IMG/VR virus record: IMGVR_UViG_3300002460_000115
Span: 1-32,301 of that record
Length of the DNA: 32,301 bases
Origin: a virus
Strand: one strand, 5' to 3'
Shown in pieces: positions 12,042 through 19,236 of this stretch. A program made the position numbers and the translations under genes. The notes below the pieces were generated by a model, which was given only the letters and a program-made list of their open reading frames with translations, was not told where the DNA came from and ran no database searches. Every line of letters starts with the position of its first letter. Within the stretch, counting starts at the first letter, position 1.

Positions 12042-13064
12042 ATGAAATTACTCAAGCCTAAAAAAACTATTTGCATTACAGGTTCATTGGGCTTAGTTGG
12101 TTCAGAAGCTGTGCAGTTTTTTTTAAATAAGGATTGGAATGTTATTGGCGTTGATAATAACATGAGGTCGGAATTTTTTGGGGTAGAAAAAACCTCAAAT
12201 GCTTCAACATTAAATATTGATATAAGAGATGAGGAAGTTATAAATAAACTATTTCAAGAGTATAAATTTGATGCAATCTTAAATTGTGCGGCACAACCGA
12301 GCCATGATTGGTCAAAAGATAATGCTCTTATAGATTTTAAAACGAACGCCCTCGGCACACTTATCTTATTGGAAGCCACTCGCAAATATTGCCCCGATGC
12401 AGTTTTTGTTCACATTTCTACTGATAAAGTTTATGGGGAAAACTTCAAAGTGGATAATTTAATAGAGGGGCCAACCAGGTATGACACACATTATGGCAGG
12501 GGTACTCTTGGAGAAGAGGTTAGGCTAGACAATGCCGGTAATCGTTCCTTATTTGGTTGCTCTAAAACTGCGGCTGACATATATGTTCAAGAATATGGCA
12601 ATTACTTTGGAATGAAAACAGTTTGTTTTAGATGTGGGTGCATCACTGGCAAGAATCACAAAGGAGCAGAACTTCACGGCTTTATGGCTTACTTAGTAAA
12701 GTGTATTAAAGAAGGGAAAACTTATAATATCTTTGGTTATAAAGGAAAGCAGGTAAGAGACCAAATACATGTCTACGATTTAATTACAGCTTGTTATCAT
12801 TTTATTAAGCACCCACAATCTGGCGCGGTATACAACATGGGCGGTGGCAGAGATAGAAGTGTCTCAATTTTAGAAGCTATTGATTTAGTTGAAGAAGCAA
12901 CAGGTAAAAAGGCAGTTGTCAGTTATATTGACGAACCACGAAGAGGGGACCGAATTTGGGACATCCATTGTGTGGATAAATTTAAAAAAGACTATCCCCT
13001 ATGGGACTACAGGTTTTCTTTACAAGATATTATTAAAGATTTATGTCAAAACAGGAACGAATAA
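12042..13064 (+). CDS. NAD-dependent sugar epimerase, CDP-paratose 2-epimerase-like
   Basis: 340 aa extended short-chain dehydrogenase. GSLGLVG (residues 14-20) binds NAD; HISTDKVYG (about 124-132); FRCGCITG, then GAELHGFMAYLVKC and GKQVRDQIHVYDL, all typical of the CDP-paratose/tyvelose epimerase branch. The catalytic YxxxK is FGCSK (Phe171, Lys175), so the usual Tyr is missing. I recall homologues with LFGASK at this site, so this may be a subfamily trait. Expected work is epimerisation or redox on a nucleotide-deoxysugar. Has its own leaderless-type promoter. Confidence 0.8.
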   Translation: MKLLKPKKTICITGSLGLVGSEAVQFFLNKDWNVIGVDNNMRSEFFGVEKTSNASTLNIDIRDEEVINKLFQEYKFDAILNCAAQPSHDWSKDNALIDFKTNALGTLILLEATRKYCPDAVFVHISTDKVYGENFKVDNLIEGPTRYDTHYGRGTLGEEVRLDNAGNRSLFGCSKTAADIYVQEYGNYFGMKTVCFRCGCITGKNHKGAELHGFMAYLVKCIKEGKTYNIFGYKGKQVRDQIHVYDLITACYHFIKHPQSGAVYNMGGGRDRSVSILEAIDLVEEATGKKAVVSYIDEPRRGDRIWDIHCVDKFKKDYPLWDYRFSLQDIIKDLCQNRNE

Positions 13065-13162
13065 GAAAAATAAAAAACTTGATTGGGATTTTTCAAAGAG
13101 AAAAGAATTATTTTAAAGTGGATAGACTTAAATTTTTACTCAAACAAACTAAAAAGATATGA
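13043..13162 (+). CDS. Hypothetical 39-aa basic peptide linking two SDR genes
   Basis: Starts inside the end of the epimerase gene (22-nt overlap) and its TGA overlaps the next ATG (ATGA 13159-13162). MSKQERIRKIKNLIGIFQRE then KNYFKVDRLKFLLKQT: one or two basic helices. The ATGA junction suggests real translation; function unknown. Confidence 0.45.
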   Translation: MSKQERIRKIKNLIGIFQREKNYFKVDRLKFLLKQTKKI

Positions 13163-13845
13163 TTCTCCTTACTGGTAACTTAGGAAATATAGGTTCAAGA
13201 CTTGCAAAAAAGTTAGACTCTTTTATTGGTATAGATACCAAAGATGGAAAGAATCTTTTAACTTGCGAATTACCAGAAAATATAGATGTAATCTATCATT
13301 TAGCGGCTCATGCTCCCGTAGAATGGTCTTGGCAAGACCCTATGCGAACTATGGAAAATTTGGTCAATACAGTTCGTTTGGTTAATCACTACCCTAATGC
13401 GAAAATAATTTTTGCTTCTACGGGAGCTTCGATTGATCCCGTGTCTCCCTATGGATTCTCTAAATGGGCTTGTAATGAATACTTAAAACGGTTTCATAAA
13501 AACGCGGTAATACTTTACTTTCCAAACATCTTCGGTTTGCCTAGAAGTGTGGTTGATCTCTTCAAAGGAAAAGACGAGGTGGTGATTTATGGAAATGGGC
13601 TTCAGACAAGAGACTATGTACATGTAGATGACATTGTATCAGGTCTTGTCAAGGCTAAAGATTGGGAAGCAGGAGAATATTTTTTAGGGAGTGGGGTACA
13701 GACTAACTTATTACAACTTGCTGAAGGTAAAATAGTTCACTTTAAGGAGGCCCGTAAGGAAGCTAGAGAGTCAGTTTTGCCTAATACCACTCCTGAAGGT
13801 TCTTGGAAGCCAATTATTAATGTAATGGATTACATAAATAATTAA
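13159..13845 (+). CDS. Short NAD-dependent epimerase/dehydratase-like SDR
   Basis: 228 aa, about 80-100 residues shorter than usual for sugar SDRs. GNLGNIG (6-12) is the NAD-binding loop; IYHLAAHAP; ASTGAS in place of STDEVYG; SPYGFSK gives the YxxxK pair Tyr98/Lys102; QTRDYVHVDDIV is the usual substrate-domain motif. The C-terminal substrate domain is reduced. It could be a reductase or 4-epimerase acting on the ketosugar made by the 4,6-dehydratase-like enzyme at 15317. Confidence 0.75.
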   Translation: MILLTGNLGNIGSRLAKKLDSFIGIDTKDGKNLLTCELPENIDVIYHLAAHAPVEWSWQDPMRTMENLVNTVRLVNHYPNAKIIFASTGASIDPVSPYGFSKWACNEYLKRFHKNAVILYFPNIFGLPRSVVDLFKGKDEVVIYGNGLQTRDYVHVDDIVSGLVKAKDWEAGEYFLGSGVQTNLLQLAEGKIVHFKEARKEARESVLPNTTPEGSWKPIINVMDYINN

Positions 13846-13848
13846 TTT

Positions 13849-14262
13849 ATGATAAAAGGAATAACTTTCGGAGCGTTTGATCTTCCACACGCTGGGCATT
13901 GTTTAATGTTAGAGGAAGCCAAAAAACAATGTGATTGGCTTATTGTAGGACTTCAGAATGACCCCAGTGAAACACCCATAGAATACAGGGGAAAGAAAAA
14001 AAACAAACCTATTCAAAGATTAGATGAGAGATACATTCAACTAAAATCCAATAGATATGTGGATGAAATAGTTACCTACAATAGCGAGAAAGATTTATAT
14101 AAATTACTTTTAGATATTAAGCCAGACATTAGGATAATAGGCGCGGACTGGAATGGTAAAAATTTTACAGGACATAACTTGCCAATAAAAGTATTTTTTA
14201 ATAGTCGTAACCACTCTTATAGTACAACTGAGTTGCGTAACAGAATAAAAAATGCCAATTAA
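13849..14262 (+). CDS. Cytidylyltransferase-like nucleotidyltransferase
   Basis: 137 aa: ITFGAFDLPHAGHCLMLEEA contains the HxGH nucleotide-binding motif (HAGH at 14-17), followed by CDWLIVGLQND and RLDERYIQLKSNRYVDEI, and it ends YSTTELRNRIK, equal to the STTxxxxRI motif. Length and motifs match glycerol-3-phosphate cytidylyltransferase (TagD) and the heptose-phosphate adenylyltransferase domain. It would activate a phosphorylated small sugar or alcohol with CTP or ATP for transfer. True substrate unknown. It is not the larger type (RfbF) that makes CDP-glucose. Confidence 0.8.
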   Translation: MIKGITFGAFDLPHAGHCLMLEEAKKQCDWLIVGLQNDPSETPIEYRGKKKNKPIQRLDERYIQLKSNRYVDEIVTYNSEKDLYKLLLDIKPDIRIIGADWNGKNFTGHNLPIKVFFNSRNHSYSTTELRNRIKNAN

Positions 14263-14274
14263 CCCAAAAATAAC

Positions 14275-14302
14275 TTGCTTTTCATATTGTGGGTGATATA
14301 CT
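14275..14302 (+). promoter_or_regulatory. Promoter of the inserted HNH gene
   Basis: TTGCTT (14275-14280), 16-nt spacer, TATACT (14297-14302) with TG at 14294-14295. The ATG at 14310 is 7 nt after the -10. The same TTGCTT-N16 spacing is seen at 5616-5643. Confidence 0.5.
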
Positions 14303-14309
14303 ATAATAT

Positions 14310-14765
14310 ATGCCAACAGGAGTATATAAAAGAAAACTAGGAACAGGTAAAGGTGTATTTGGTAAATATACTAGAACTTTAGATATTAGAAAAAAAATGA
14401 GTAAATCTCATAAGGAGAATCCTACTAGATATTGGCTTGGTAAAAAAATTCCTAAAGAGATAGTAGAACGCATAAAAGAAACTAAATTAAAAAATGGGAA
14501 AGAAGGTAATAAAAACTACTTCAAGGTGCATGTATTTAAGGGTGAAGAACACAGATTATGGAAGGGTGATAAGGTAAGTTATATACCACTACACCAATGG
14601 CTTTATAGAGAACTAGGTCAACCAGAAATTTGTGAATATTGTGGTAAAACAGGGTTAAAGGGGAAACAAATACACTGGGCTAACAAAAGCAAGAAATATA
14701 AAAGAGACTTAGAAGATTGGCTTAGATTATGTGCTAAGTGCCATTATCATTATGACAGAGACTAA
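14310..14765 (+). CDS. HNH homing endonuclease with NUMOD3-like motifs
   Basis: 151 aa. MPTGVYKRK start, DIRKKMSKSHKENPTRYW and GKKIPKEIVERIKETKLKN as NUMOD3-type DNA-binding segments, then CEYCGKTG (about 109-116), QIHWANKSKKYKRDLEDW and LCAKCHYHYD, an HNH/zinc nuclease of the form seen in phage homing genes. It splits the sugar genes between the cytidylyltransferase and a GT2 and has its own leaderless-type promoter, consistent with a mobile insert. The last 14 nt overlap the next gene. Confidence 0.8.
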   Translation: MPTGVYKRKLGTGKGVFGKYTRTLDIRKKMSKSHKENPTRYWLGKKIPKEIVERIKETKLKNGKEGNKNYFKVHVFKGEEHRLWKGDKVSYIPLHQWLYRELGQPEICEYCGKTGLKGKQIHWANKSKKYKRDLEDWLRLCAKCHYHYDRD

Positions 14766-15339
14766 AAATCCTAAGGTGAGTTTGGTTCTCCCAATACACG
14801 ACATGAAAAACGGAGCTTTCTTTTTATGGAGAGCTGTAAACTCTATCATGGAGCAGACTTTTAAAGATTATGAAATTATAATCACGAAGGAGGGTTCTAT
14901 GCCAGTAAATACGAATATAGGAATAGAAAAATCAAGAGGAGAGTTAATTAAGATACTTTACATGGATGATTATTTCACAGATAAAACTGCTTTGGAAGAA
15001 ATGGTTAAAAATTTTACAGAAAGAGATAGCTGGATGATTGTTGGAACAAACGACAACGAAAATCCCGAATGGACAGATGATATAGAAACTGGAAATAATA
15101 AACTTGGTTCGCCTTCTGCTCTAATGATGCGAGGGACAGATAGGTTGTTATTTGATGAAAAGTTATCTTGGTTGCTTGATGTGGATTTGTATAAAAGAAT
15201 GGAACATTATTGTGGACTTCCAAAGATATTGAAAGGCAATTATATCACGATAGGTAAACATGACGGACAGATGACCCATCTTATGAGTGATGATTATAAG
15301 TTGAGTGAGCACGAATATGTCAGAAACAAATACAAATAA
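14752..15339 (+). CDS. Glycosyltransferase family 2 (short)
   Basis: Start 14752 (MTETKNPK) lies just inside the end of the HNH gene; an upstream in-frame start would add seven residues. 195 aa: VSLVLPIHDMKNG, FFLWRAVNSIMEQTFKDYEI and MPVNTNIGIEKSRGELIK, with LYMDDYF as the DxD equivalent (MDD). The C-terminal part contains LSWLLDVDLYKRM, the second Asp pair of GT2 enzymes. Shorter than most members; likely active but substrate unknown. Confidence 0.8.
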   Translation: MTETKNPKVSLVLPIHDMKNGAFFLWRAVNSIMEQTFKDYEIIITKEGSMPVNTNIGIEKSRGELIKILYMDDYFTDKTALEEMVKNFTERDSWMIVGTNDNENPEWTDDIETGNNKLGSPSALMMRGTDRLLFDEKLSWLLDVDLYKRMEHYCGLPKILKGNYITIGKHDGQMTHLMSDDYKLSEHEYVRNKYK

Positions 15340-16363
15340 AAAGCGTGTGCTTATCACTGGTATCGCTGGTTCAATCGGTATTCATGTTTTTGCTCACATT
15401 ATGCACAACACAGATTGGGAAGTTGTAGGTATTGGTAGTTTTCGTCATAAGGGACTTGTAGACAGAATAGTGGAAATAACTGAAAACCATCCAGAGTGGT
15501 TAAAGCGATTAAACATGATAACCCATGACCTTTCTGCTCCCATATCTTCTTTAACAAGAGAAAAAATAGGTAAAGTAGATTACATAATTAACTTGGCTTC
15601 TTTATCAGATGTGGAGGCAAGCATCCAGCAACCCGCAGAGTTCATTCAAAACAATGTGGCTTTGATGGTAAATATGCTGGAATATGCCAAAGAGGCGAAG
15701 CCGGAAGTGTTTATCCAGTTCTCTACTGATGAAGTTTATGGGCCAACACAAAATAAAACTGACACTTACAAAGAATGGTCGCCCCAAATTCCCTCTAACC
15801 CTTACGCGGCTTCTAAGGCGTGTCAAGAGATGATTTCTATTGCCTATTGGAGAACTTATAATGTGCCAGTAGTAATTACGAATACTATGAATAATTTTGG
15901 AGAAATGCAACAACCTTATAAGTTTCCCGTGATGATACAAAAAGCAATAGAGGCGGGAGAGGAAATAACCATACATGGAAACGAAAATGGGGATATAGGT
16001 TCTCGTTCTTATATTCATTCAAGAAATGCCACAGATGCTCTATTATTTATTCTTAAACAACCTGTCTATATACACCAACCTGCAAAAGCAGACAGACCCG
16101 ACAGATATAATATCGTTGGTGATAAACAACTAGATAATTTGGAGTTAGCTCAACTTATAGCTCGTCTTATGGGTAAAGAGTTGAAATATAAACTTGTTAA
16201 CTTCCATAAAACCAGAATGGGGCATGACCCGCACTATGGGCTTGATGACTCAAAGTTAAAAGAAATGGGTTGGAGGTCGCCAGTGTCATTTGAAGATAGT
16301 CTGAAATCCACTATTGAATGGCAAACCAGCCATCCAAATTGGATTTCTAAAAATCATATATGA
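15317..16363 (+). CDS. NDP-sugar 4,6-dehydratase-like SDR
   Basis: Start ATG 15317 preferred over GTG 15305. 348 aa: VLITGIAGSIG binds NAD; FSTDEVYGP (135-143) holds the Thr-Asp-Glu triad that marks 4,6-dehydratases; NPYAASKACQEM gives Tyr163/Lys167; NTMNNFGEMQQPYKFP and SRSYIHSRNATDALL resemble RmlB. It would convert an NDP-hexose to the 4-keto-6-deoxy form, the entry point for deoxysugars. Nucleotide (dTDP, CDP, GDP) cannot be told. The ATG of the 3-dehydratase overlaps its stop (ATGA 16360-16363), fitting consecutive reactions. Confidence 0.8.
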   Translation: MSETNTNKKRVLITGIAGSIGIHVFAHIMHNTDWEVVGIGSFRHKGLVDRIVEITENHPEWLKRLNMITHDLSAPISSLTREKIGKVDYIINLASLSDVEASIQQPAEFIQNNVALMVNMLEYAKEAKPEVFIQFSTDEVYGPTQNKTDTYKEWSPQIPSNPYAASKACQEMISIAYWRTYNVPVVITNTMNNFGEMQQPYKFPVMIQKAIEAGEEITIHGNENGDIGSRSYIHSRNATDALLFILKQPVYIHQPAKADRPDRYNIVGDKQLDNLELAQLIARLMGKELKYKLVNFHKTRMGHDPHYGLDDSKLKEMGWRSPVSFEDSLKSTIEWQTSHPNWISKNHI

Positions 16364-17574
16364 AAATAAAATATAAATTTGACGGGCGTTATGGAGGGGC
16401 ACTCACTGATGAACGTGAAATGAAAGCAATTATAAAGTCGATTTACAAGTCTAATAAGACAGGAAATTGGCAAGCTGGACCTGAAGCCACTAAAATGGAA
16501 CACGAAGCTGCTAAATTCCTTGGCGTAAAATATGGAATCCTCACCACTTCTGGTTCTTGCGCGGGTTTGCTTGCGCTTCAGTCATTGGAACTTGAGAAAG
16601 GCAGCGAAGTCATCATTAGCGCGGTTACTTTTCCGACCATTTTCAACATTATTTTACAATGTGGGCTTGTTCCTGTTGTGGTTGATGCCAAGATAGGCAT
16701 CTACAACTTTGATGTAGATGAGGTCGAACGTGCGATTACAAAGAAAACTAAAGCAATAATAGCCGTTCATGCAGTGGGCAATCCATGTGATATGCCAAGA
16801 CTAATGAAAGTGGCTAAGAAATATAATGTCAAAGTCATCGAAGACAATTGTGATGGTTGGGGTTCTACCATTAAAGGACAAAAAGTCGGTAGTTTTGGAC
16901 ACGTCTCTATTACCTCATTTCATGCGGCACACATTGTCTCGATGGGTGTTGGGGGGGGCGTGTTTACGAATGACAAAAATATCGCCGAATGTGTACGAGT
17001 TTACCGCGATTGGGGTAGACAGGCAGATACTACAAAATCGAACCGATACAAGGAGCTTCCAAAAGATTATAATTCCCGTTTCATTTATGAAAAAATAGGT
17101 TATAATTTCCAAATCCTAGAACTTCAGGCGGCTATGGGAAGGGTGCAGTTGAGGAAAGCAGATGAAATAAAGAAATTAAGGCAGAAAAACTTCAATTATT
17201 TATATGAAGCATTTAGAAGTTTAAACCGAAAAAGATATTTTGAAAAAAATATAGAAGCGGAACTAATTTTGCCTTTTTTGGAATCTGCAAAAGCTGATAC
17301 ATGCTGGTTCTCTTTTCCATTAACTACAAATGGAAATAGAGGAAAACTTACAGCCTATCTTGAAAAACATGGTATAGAAACTCGCTCAATGTTTGCAGGA
17401 AATATCATCCGTCACAGTGCTTACAAAAATTCAAAATATAAAATTGGGCCTGACGGTCTAACCGAAGCAGATTACATACTCAAACATTCATTCTGGATAA
17501 CTCTACATCCCCGCCTCAAAAAAAGTGATTTAGATTATATTATTAAAATATTCAGGGATTACTACGAATGTTAG
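16360..17574 (+). CDS. PLP-dependent 3-dehydratase, ColD/RfbH-like (DegT family)
   Basis: 404 aa DegT/DnrJ/EryC1 fold: TSGSCAGLLAL, VTFPTIFNIILQCGLVPVVVD, HAVGNPCDMP and EDNCDGWGS bind PLP. The loop that normally carries the Schiff-base Lys reads SFHAAHIVSMG, with His191 in the Lys position. That change marks ColD, E1 and RfbH, which remove the 3-OH from 4-keto-6-deoxysugars to give 3,6-dideoxy sugars. The C-terminus (GIETRSMFAGNIIRH) also matches this group. The CxC iron-sulfur ligands of RfbH/E1 after DWGR are missing, so a ColD-like mechanism is likelier. Eight G (16951-16958) encode Gly198-200. Confidence 0.85.
   Translation: MKIKYKFDGRYGGALTDEREMKAIIKSIYKSNKTGNWQAGPEATKMEHEAAKFLGVKYGILTTSGSCAGLLALQSLELEKGSEVIISAVTFPTIFNIILQCGLVPVVVDAKIGIYNFDVDEVERAITKKTKAIIAVHAVGNPCDMPRLMKVAKKYNVKVIEDNCDGWGSTIKGQKVGSFGHVSITSFHAAHIVSMGVGGGVFTNDKNIAECVRVYRDWGRQADTTKSNRYKELPKDYNSRFIYEKIGYNFQILELQAAMGRVQLRKADEIKKLRQKNFNYLYEAFRSLNRKRYFEKNIEAELILPFLESAKADTCWFSFPLTTNGNRGKLTAYLEKHGIETRSMFAGNIIRHSAYKNSKYKIGPDGLTEADYILKHSFWITLHPRLKKSDLDYIIKIFRDYYEC
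16951..16958 (+). repeat. Poly-G tract (8) in the 3-dehydratase gene
   Basis: GGGGGGGG within GTT-GGG-GGG-GGC in the active-site loop. The frame is open as assembled. Such a run is rare in an AT-rich sequence where Gly is mostly coded GGA or GGT. Confidence 0.6.
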
Positions 17575-18200
17575 AGCTACCACAAATCACTCTCATAGCA
17601 CTCGGTACTAAAAACGTGGAAGGCATGTATAACGCCCTCCAACAGAGTCAAAAAGGTATAAAGTGGGGGGCAGTAAAACTCATTACCGAGATGCAATGCA
17701 ATACCATAGACGAATGGAATCACGCTATTATATTTGATTTACGAAGATTTGTAGATACTGACTTCTGTATGCTTATACACCCCGATGGCTTTGTGGTTAA
17801 TCCTGAAAGTTGGCGAGAGGAGTTTTTGTATTACGACTATATTGGTGCCCCTTGGCCACTTCCGACAGACAACTATTCGTATTTAACGCCTGATGGAGAA
17901 ATAGTCAGAGTAGGCAATAGCGTGAGTATACGAAGCCGAAAGATACTCAACTTGCCCTACGAATTGGAGTTTGCGTGGCGACCCTATTTTGGAAATACTA
18001 ACGAAGATGGATTTCTCACTTGTCATAATCGCAGACTCTTACAGCACTTTGGTTGTAGATTTGCCCCAATAGAGACAGCTAAACATTTCAGTAGGGAAAT
18101 GGAAATACCGGAGAATCAAGATATAGAAAGTCCTTTTGCGTTTCATTTACATGATACACAACCAGGTCGTAATGAGCAATACAGAGTTTTAATGGTATGA
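17568..18200 (+). CDS. DUF5672-type putative glycosyltransferase
   Basis: 210 aa: MYNALQQSQKGIKWGAVKLI, FVDTDFCMLIHPDGFVVNP, YYDYIGAPWPLP, VGNSVSIRSRKIL, NEDGFLTCH and FAPIETAKHFSRE. The order HxDGFVxNPxxW, YDYIGAPWP, GNGGxSLRS, EDxFxxxxxxxxL, FAPxxxAxxFS is that of DUF5672 proteins found in polysaccharide clusters and thought to be glycosyltransferases. Overlaps the 3-dehydratase by 7 nt and the cupin gene by ATGA. Substrate unknown. Confidence 0.8.
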   Translation: MLELPQITLIALGTKNVEGMYNALQQSQKGIKWGAVKLITEMQCNTIDEWNHAIIFDLRRFVDTDFCMLIHPDGFVVNPESWREEFLYYDYIGAPWPLPTDNYSYLTPDGEIVRVGNSVSIRSRKILNLPYELEFAWRPYFGNTNEDGFLTCHNRRLLQHFGCRFAPIETAKHFSREMEIPENQDIESPFAFHLHDTQPGRNEQYRVLMV

Positions 18201-18568
18201 AAATTATACGGAATATAAAACCAGAGTTTATAGATGAAAGAGGAGAGATTGCGCGGATATTGGATACTCCAATACAAAGCGTTTTACTTATAACTTGCAA
18301 GGCAGGTTCAATTCGCTCTAATCACTACCACAAAAAAGACTCACACTGGTGCTATATTTTATCAGGCAAAGCCGAATGGTATCAAAGGCCGATGGAGGGA
18401 GGCAAGATAGAGATGGAAATCTTAAACGCCGGAGATATGGTTTATGATCCTCCTAATATGATCCATGCTGGGAGATTTTTAGAGGATACAGTAGAGCTGG
18501 CATTTTGCACAGAACCTCGCAATCAAGACAACTACGAGGCTGACACTATAAGAGTTAAACTTATATGA
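18197..18568 (+). CDS. Cupin, sugar isomerase/epimerase-like
   Basis: 123 aa single cupin barrel: DERGEIARIL, SIRSNHYHKKDSHWCYILSG (His44, His46 and nearby residues form the usual metal/active-site cluster), EWYQRPMEGGK, GDMVYDPPNMIHAG and ELAFCTEPR. This pattern (RGxIxRxL, SNHYHKKxxH) is shared by dTDP-sugar 3,4-ketoisomerase and 3,5-epimerase relatives in surface-sugar clusters. A role rearranging the keto-deoxysugar is inferred from context. Overlaps neighbours by ATGA on both sides. Confidence 0.75.
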   Translation: MKIIRNIKPEFIDERGEIARILDTPIQSVLLITCKAGSIRSNHYHKKDSHWCYILSGKAEWYQRPMEGGKIEMEILNAGDMVYDPPNMIHAGRFLEDTVELAFCTEPRNQDNYEADTIRVKLI

Positions 18569-19236
18569 AATTTGGACTTTTGGGAACAGGAAATTGGGGA
18601 AAACATTACGCAAGATTGCTCCCAGAATATGGAGAGCTTGTCATCTTGGATAAAGAAATTGATCCAAGTGTTGACTGTGTAGTTATAGCCACTCCCGCTT
18701 CAACACATAAGGAATATATCAAAAAAGCTCTCAAAGCCGACAAACATATTTTAGTAGAGAAGCCAATGGTTTTATCAGTGGTAGACGCAGAAGAAGTTAA
18801 GAGTCTGCTGAAGAATAAAGTCTTTATGATAGCTCATCAACTTTGTTATCATGACTTTTTTAAAGAACTGATTAGCGTTGATTTAAAGTTCGTCAACTTA
18901 GTTCAGTTATACTCAAATGTCAGGCAGGATGTAAACGCCTGGTGGGATATTGCTCCGCATTTCTTTTCAGTAATTGATTTACTAAAATACGAAGGAGATT
19001 TTGATTTAATTCTTGACAACAATAGTAATAAGAAGATATGCCGTTGGGCTTTTATTGGAAATAGTGTTCGTATCATAGATGAATCTAAAAAGAAACCTCA
19101 AACTGAACCATTACGCAATGAGATTGAACACTTTATAAATTGTGTAAAAACTGGAAAAACACCCTTAACTGACATGGAACATGCATTAAGAGTAATAAGA
19201 AATATAGAAAAATATGAAACCCAATATGCAATGTAG
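18565..19236 (+). CDS. Short Gfo/Idh/MocA-family oxidoreductase
   Basis: 223 aa. FGLLGTGNWGKHYARLL is the NAD(P)-binding Rossmann loop, CVVIATPASTHKEYIKKALK and HILVEKPM follow (EKP catalytic Lys motif), then WWDIAPHFFSVIDLL, where the D-x-x-x-H pair matches the family. It lacks about 100 residues of the usual C-terminal sheet but keeps the ending EIEHFINCVKTGKTPLTDM, typical of the family. It could reduce a 3- or 4-keto group in the sugar pathway. Overlaps the methyltransferase gene by 23 nt. Confidence 0.8.
   Translation: MKFGLLGTGNWGKHYARLLPEYGELVILDKEIDPSVDCVVIATPASTHKEYIKKALKADKHILVEKPMVLSVVDAEEVKSLLKNKVFMIAHQLCYHDFFKELISVDLKFVNLVQLYSNVRQDVNAWWDIAPHFFSVIDLLKYEGDFDLILDNNSNKKICRWAFIGNSVRIIDESKKKPQTEPLRNEIEHFINCVKTGKTPLTDMEHALRVIRNIEKYETQYAM

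Noticed and set aside
12117-12124. Run of eight T as a phase-variation tract
   Set aside because: T and A runs of this length are expected in AT-rich DNA; only the G runs stand out.
13065-13158. Possible frameshifted tail of the epimerase
   Set aside because: The epimerase ends with a normal C-terminus, and the following bases are explained by a 39-aa frame joined by ATGA to the next gene.
15605-16018. 137-aa minus-strand frame opposite the 4,6-dehydratase gene
   Set aside because: Shadow of a well-supported SDR gene.
18300-18325. GGTTCAATTCG, similar to a tRNA T-loop
   Set aside because: Inside the cupin gene and without matching acceptor, D or anticodon stems; no tRNA was found in the window.
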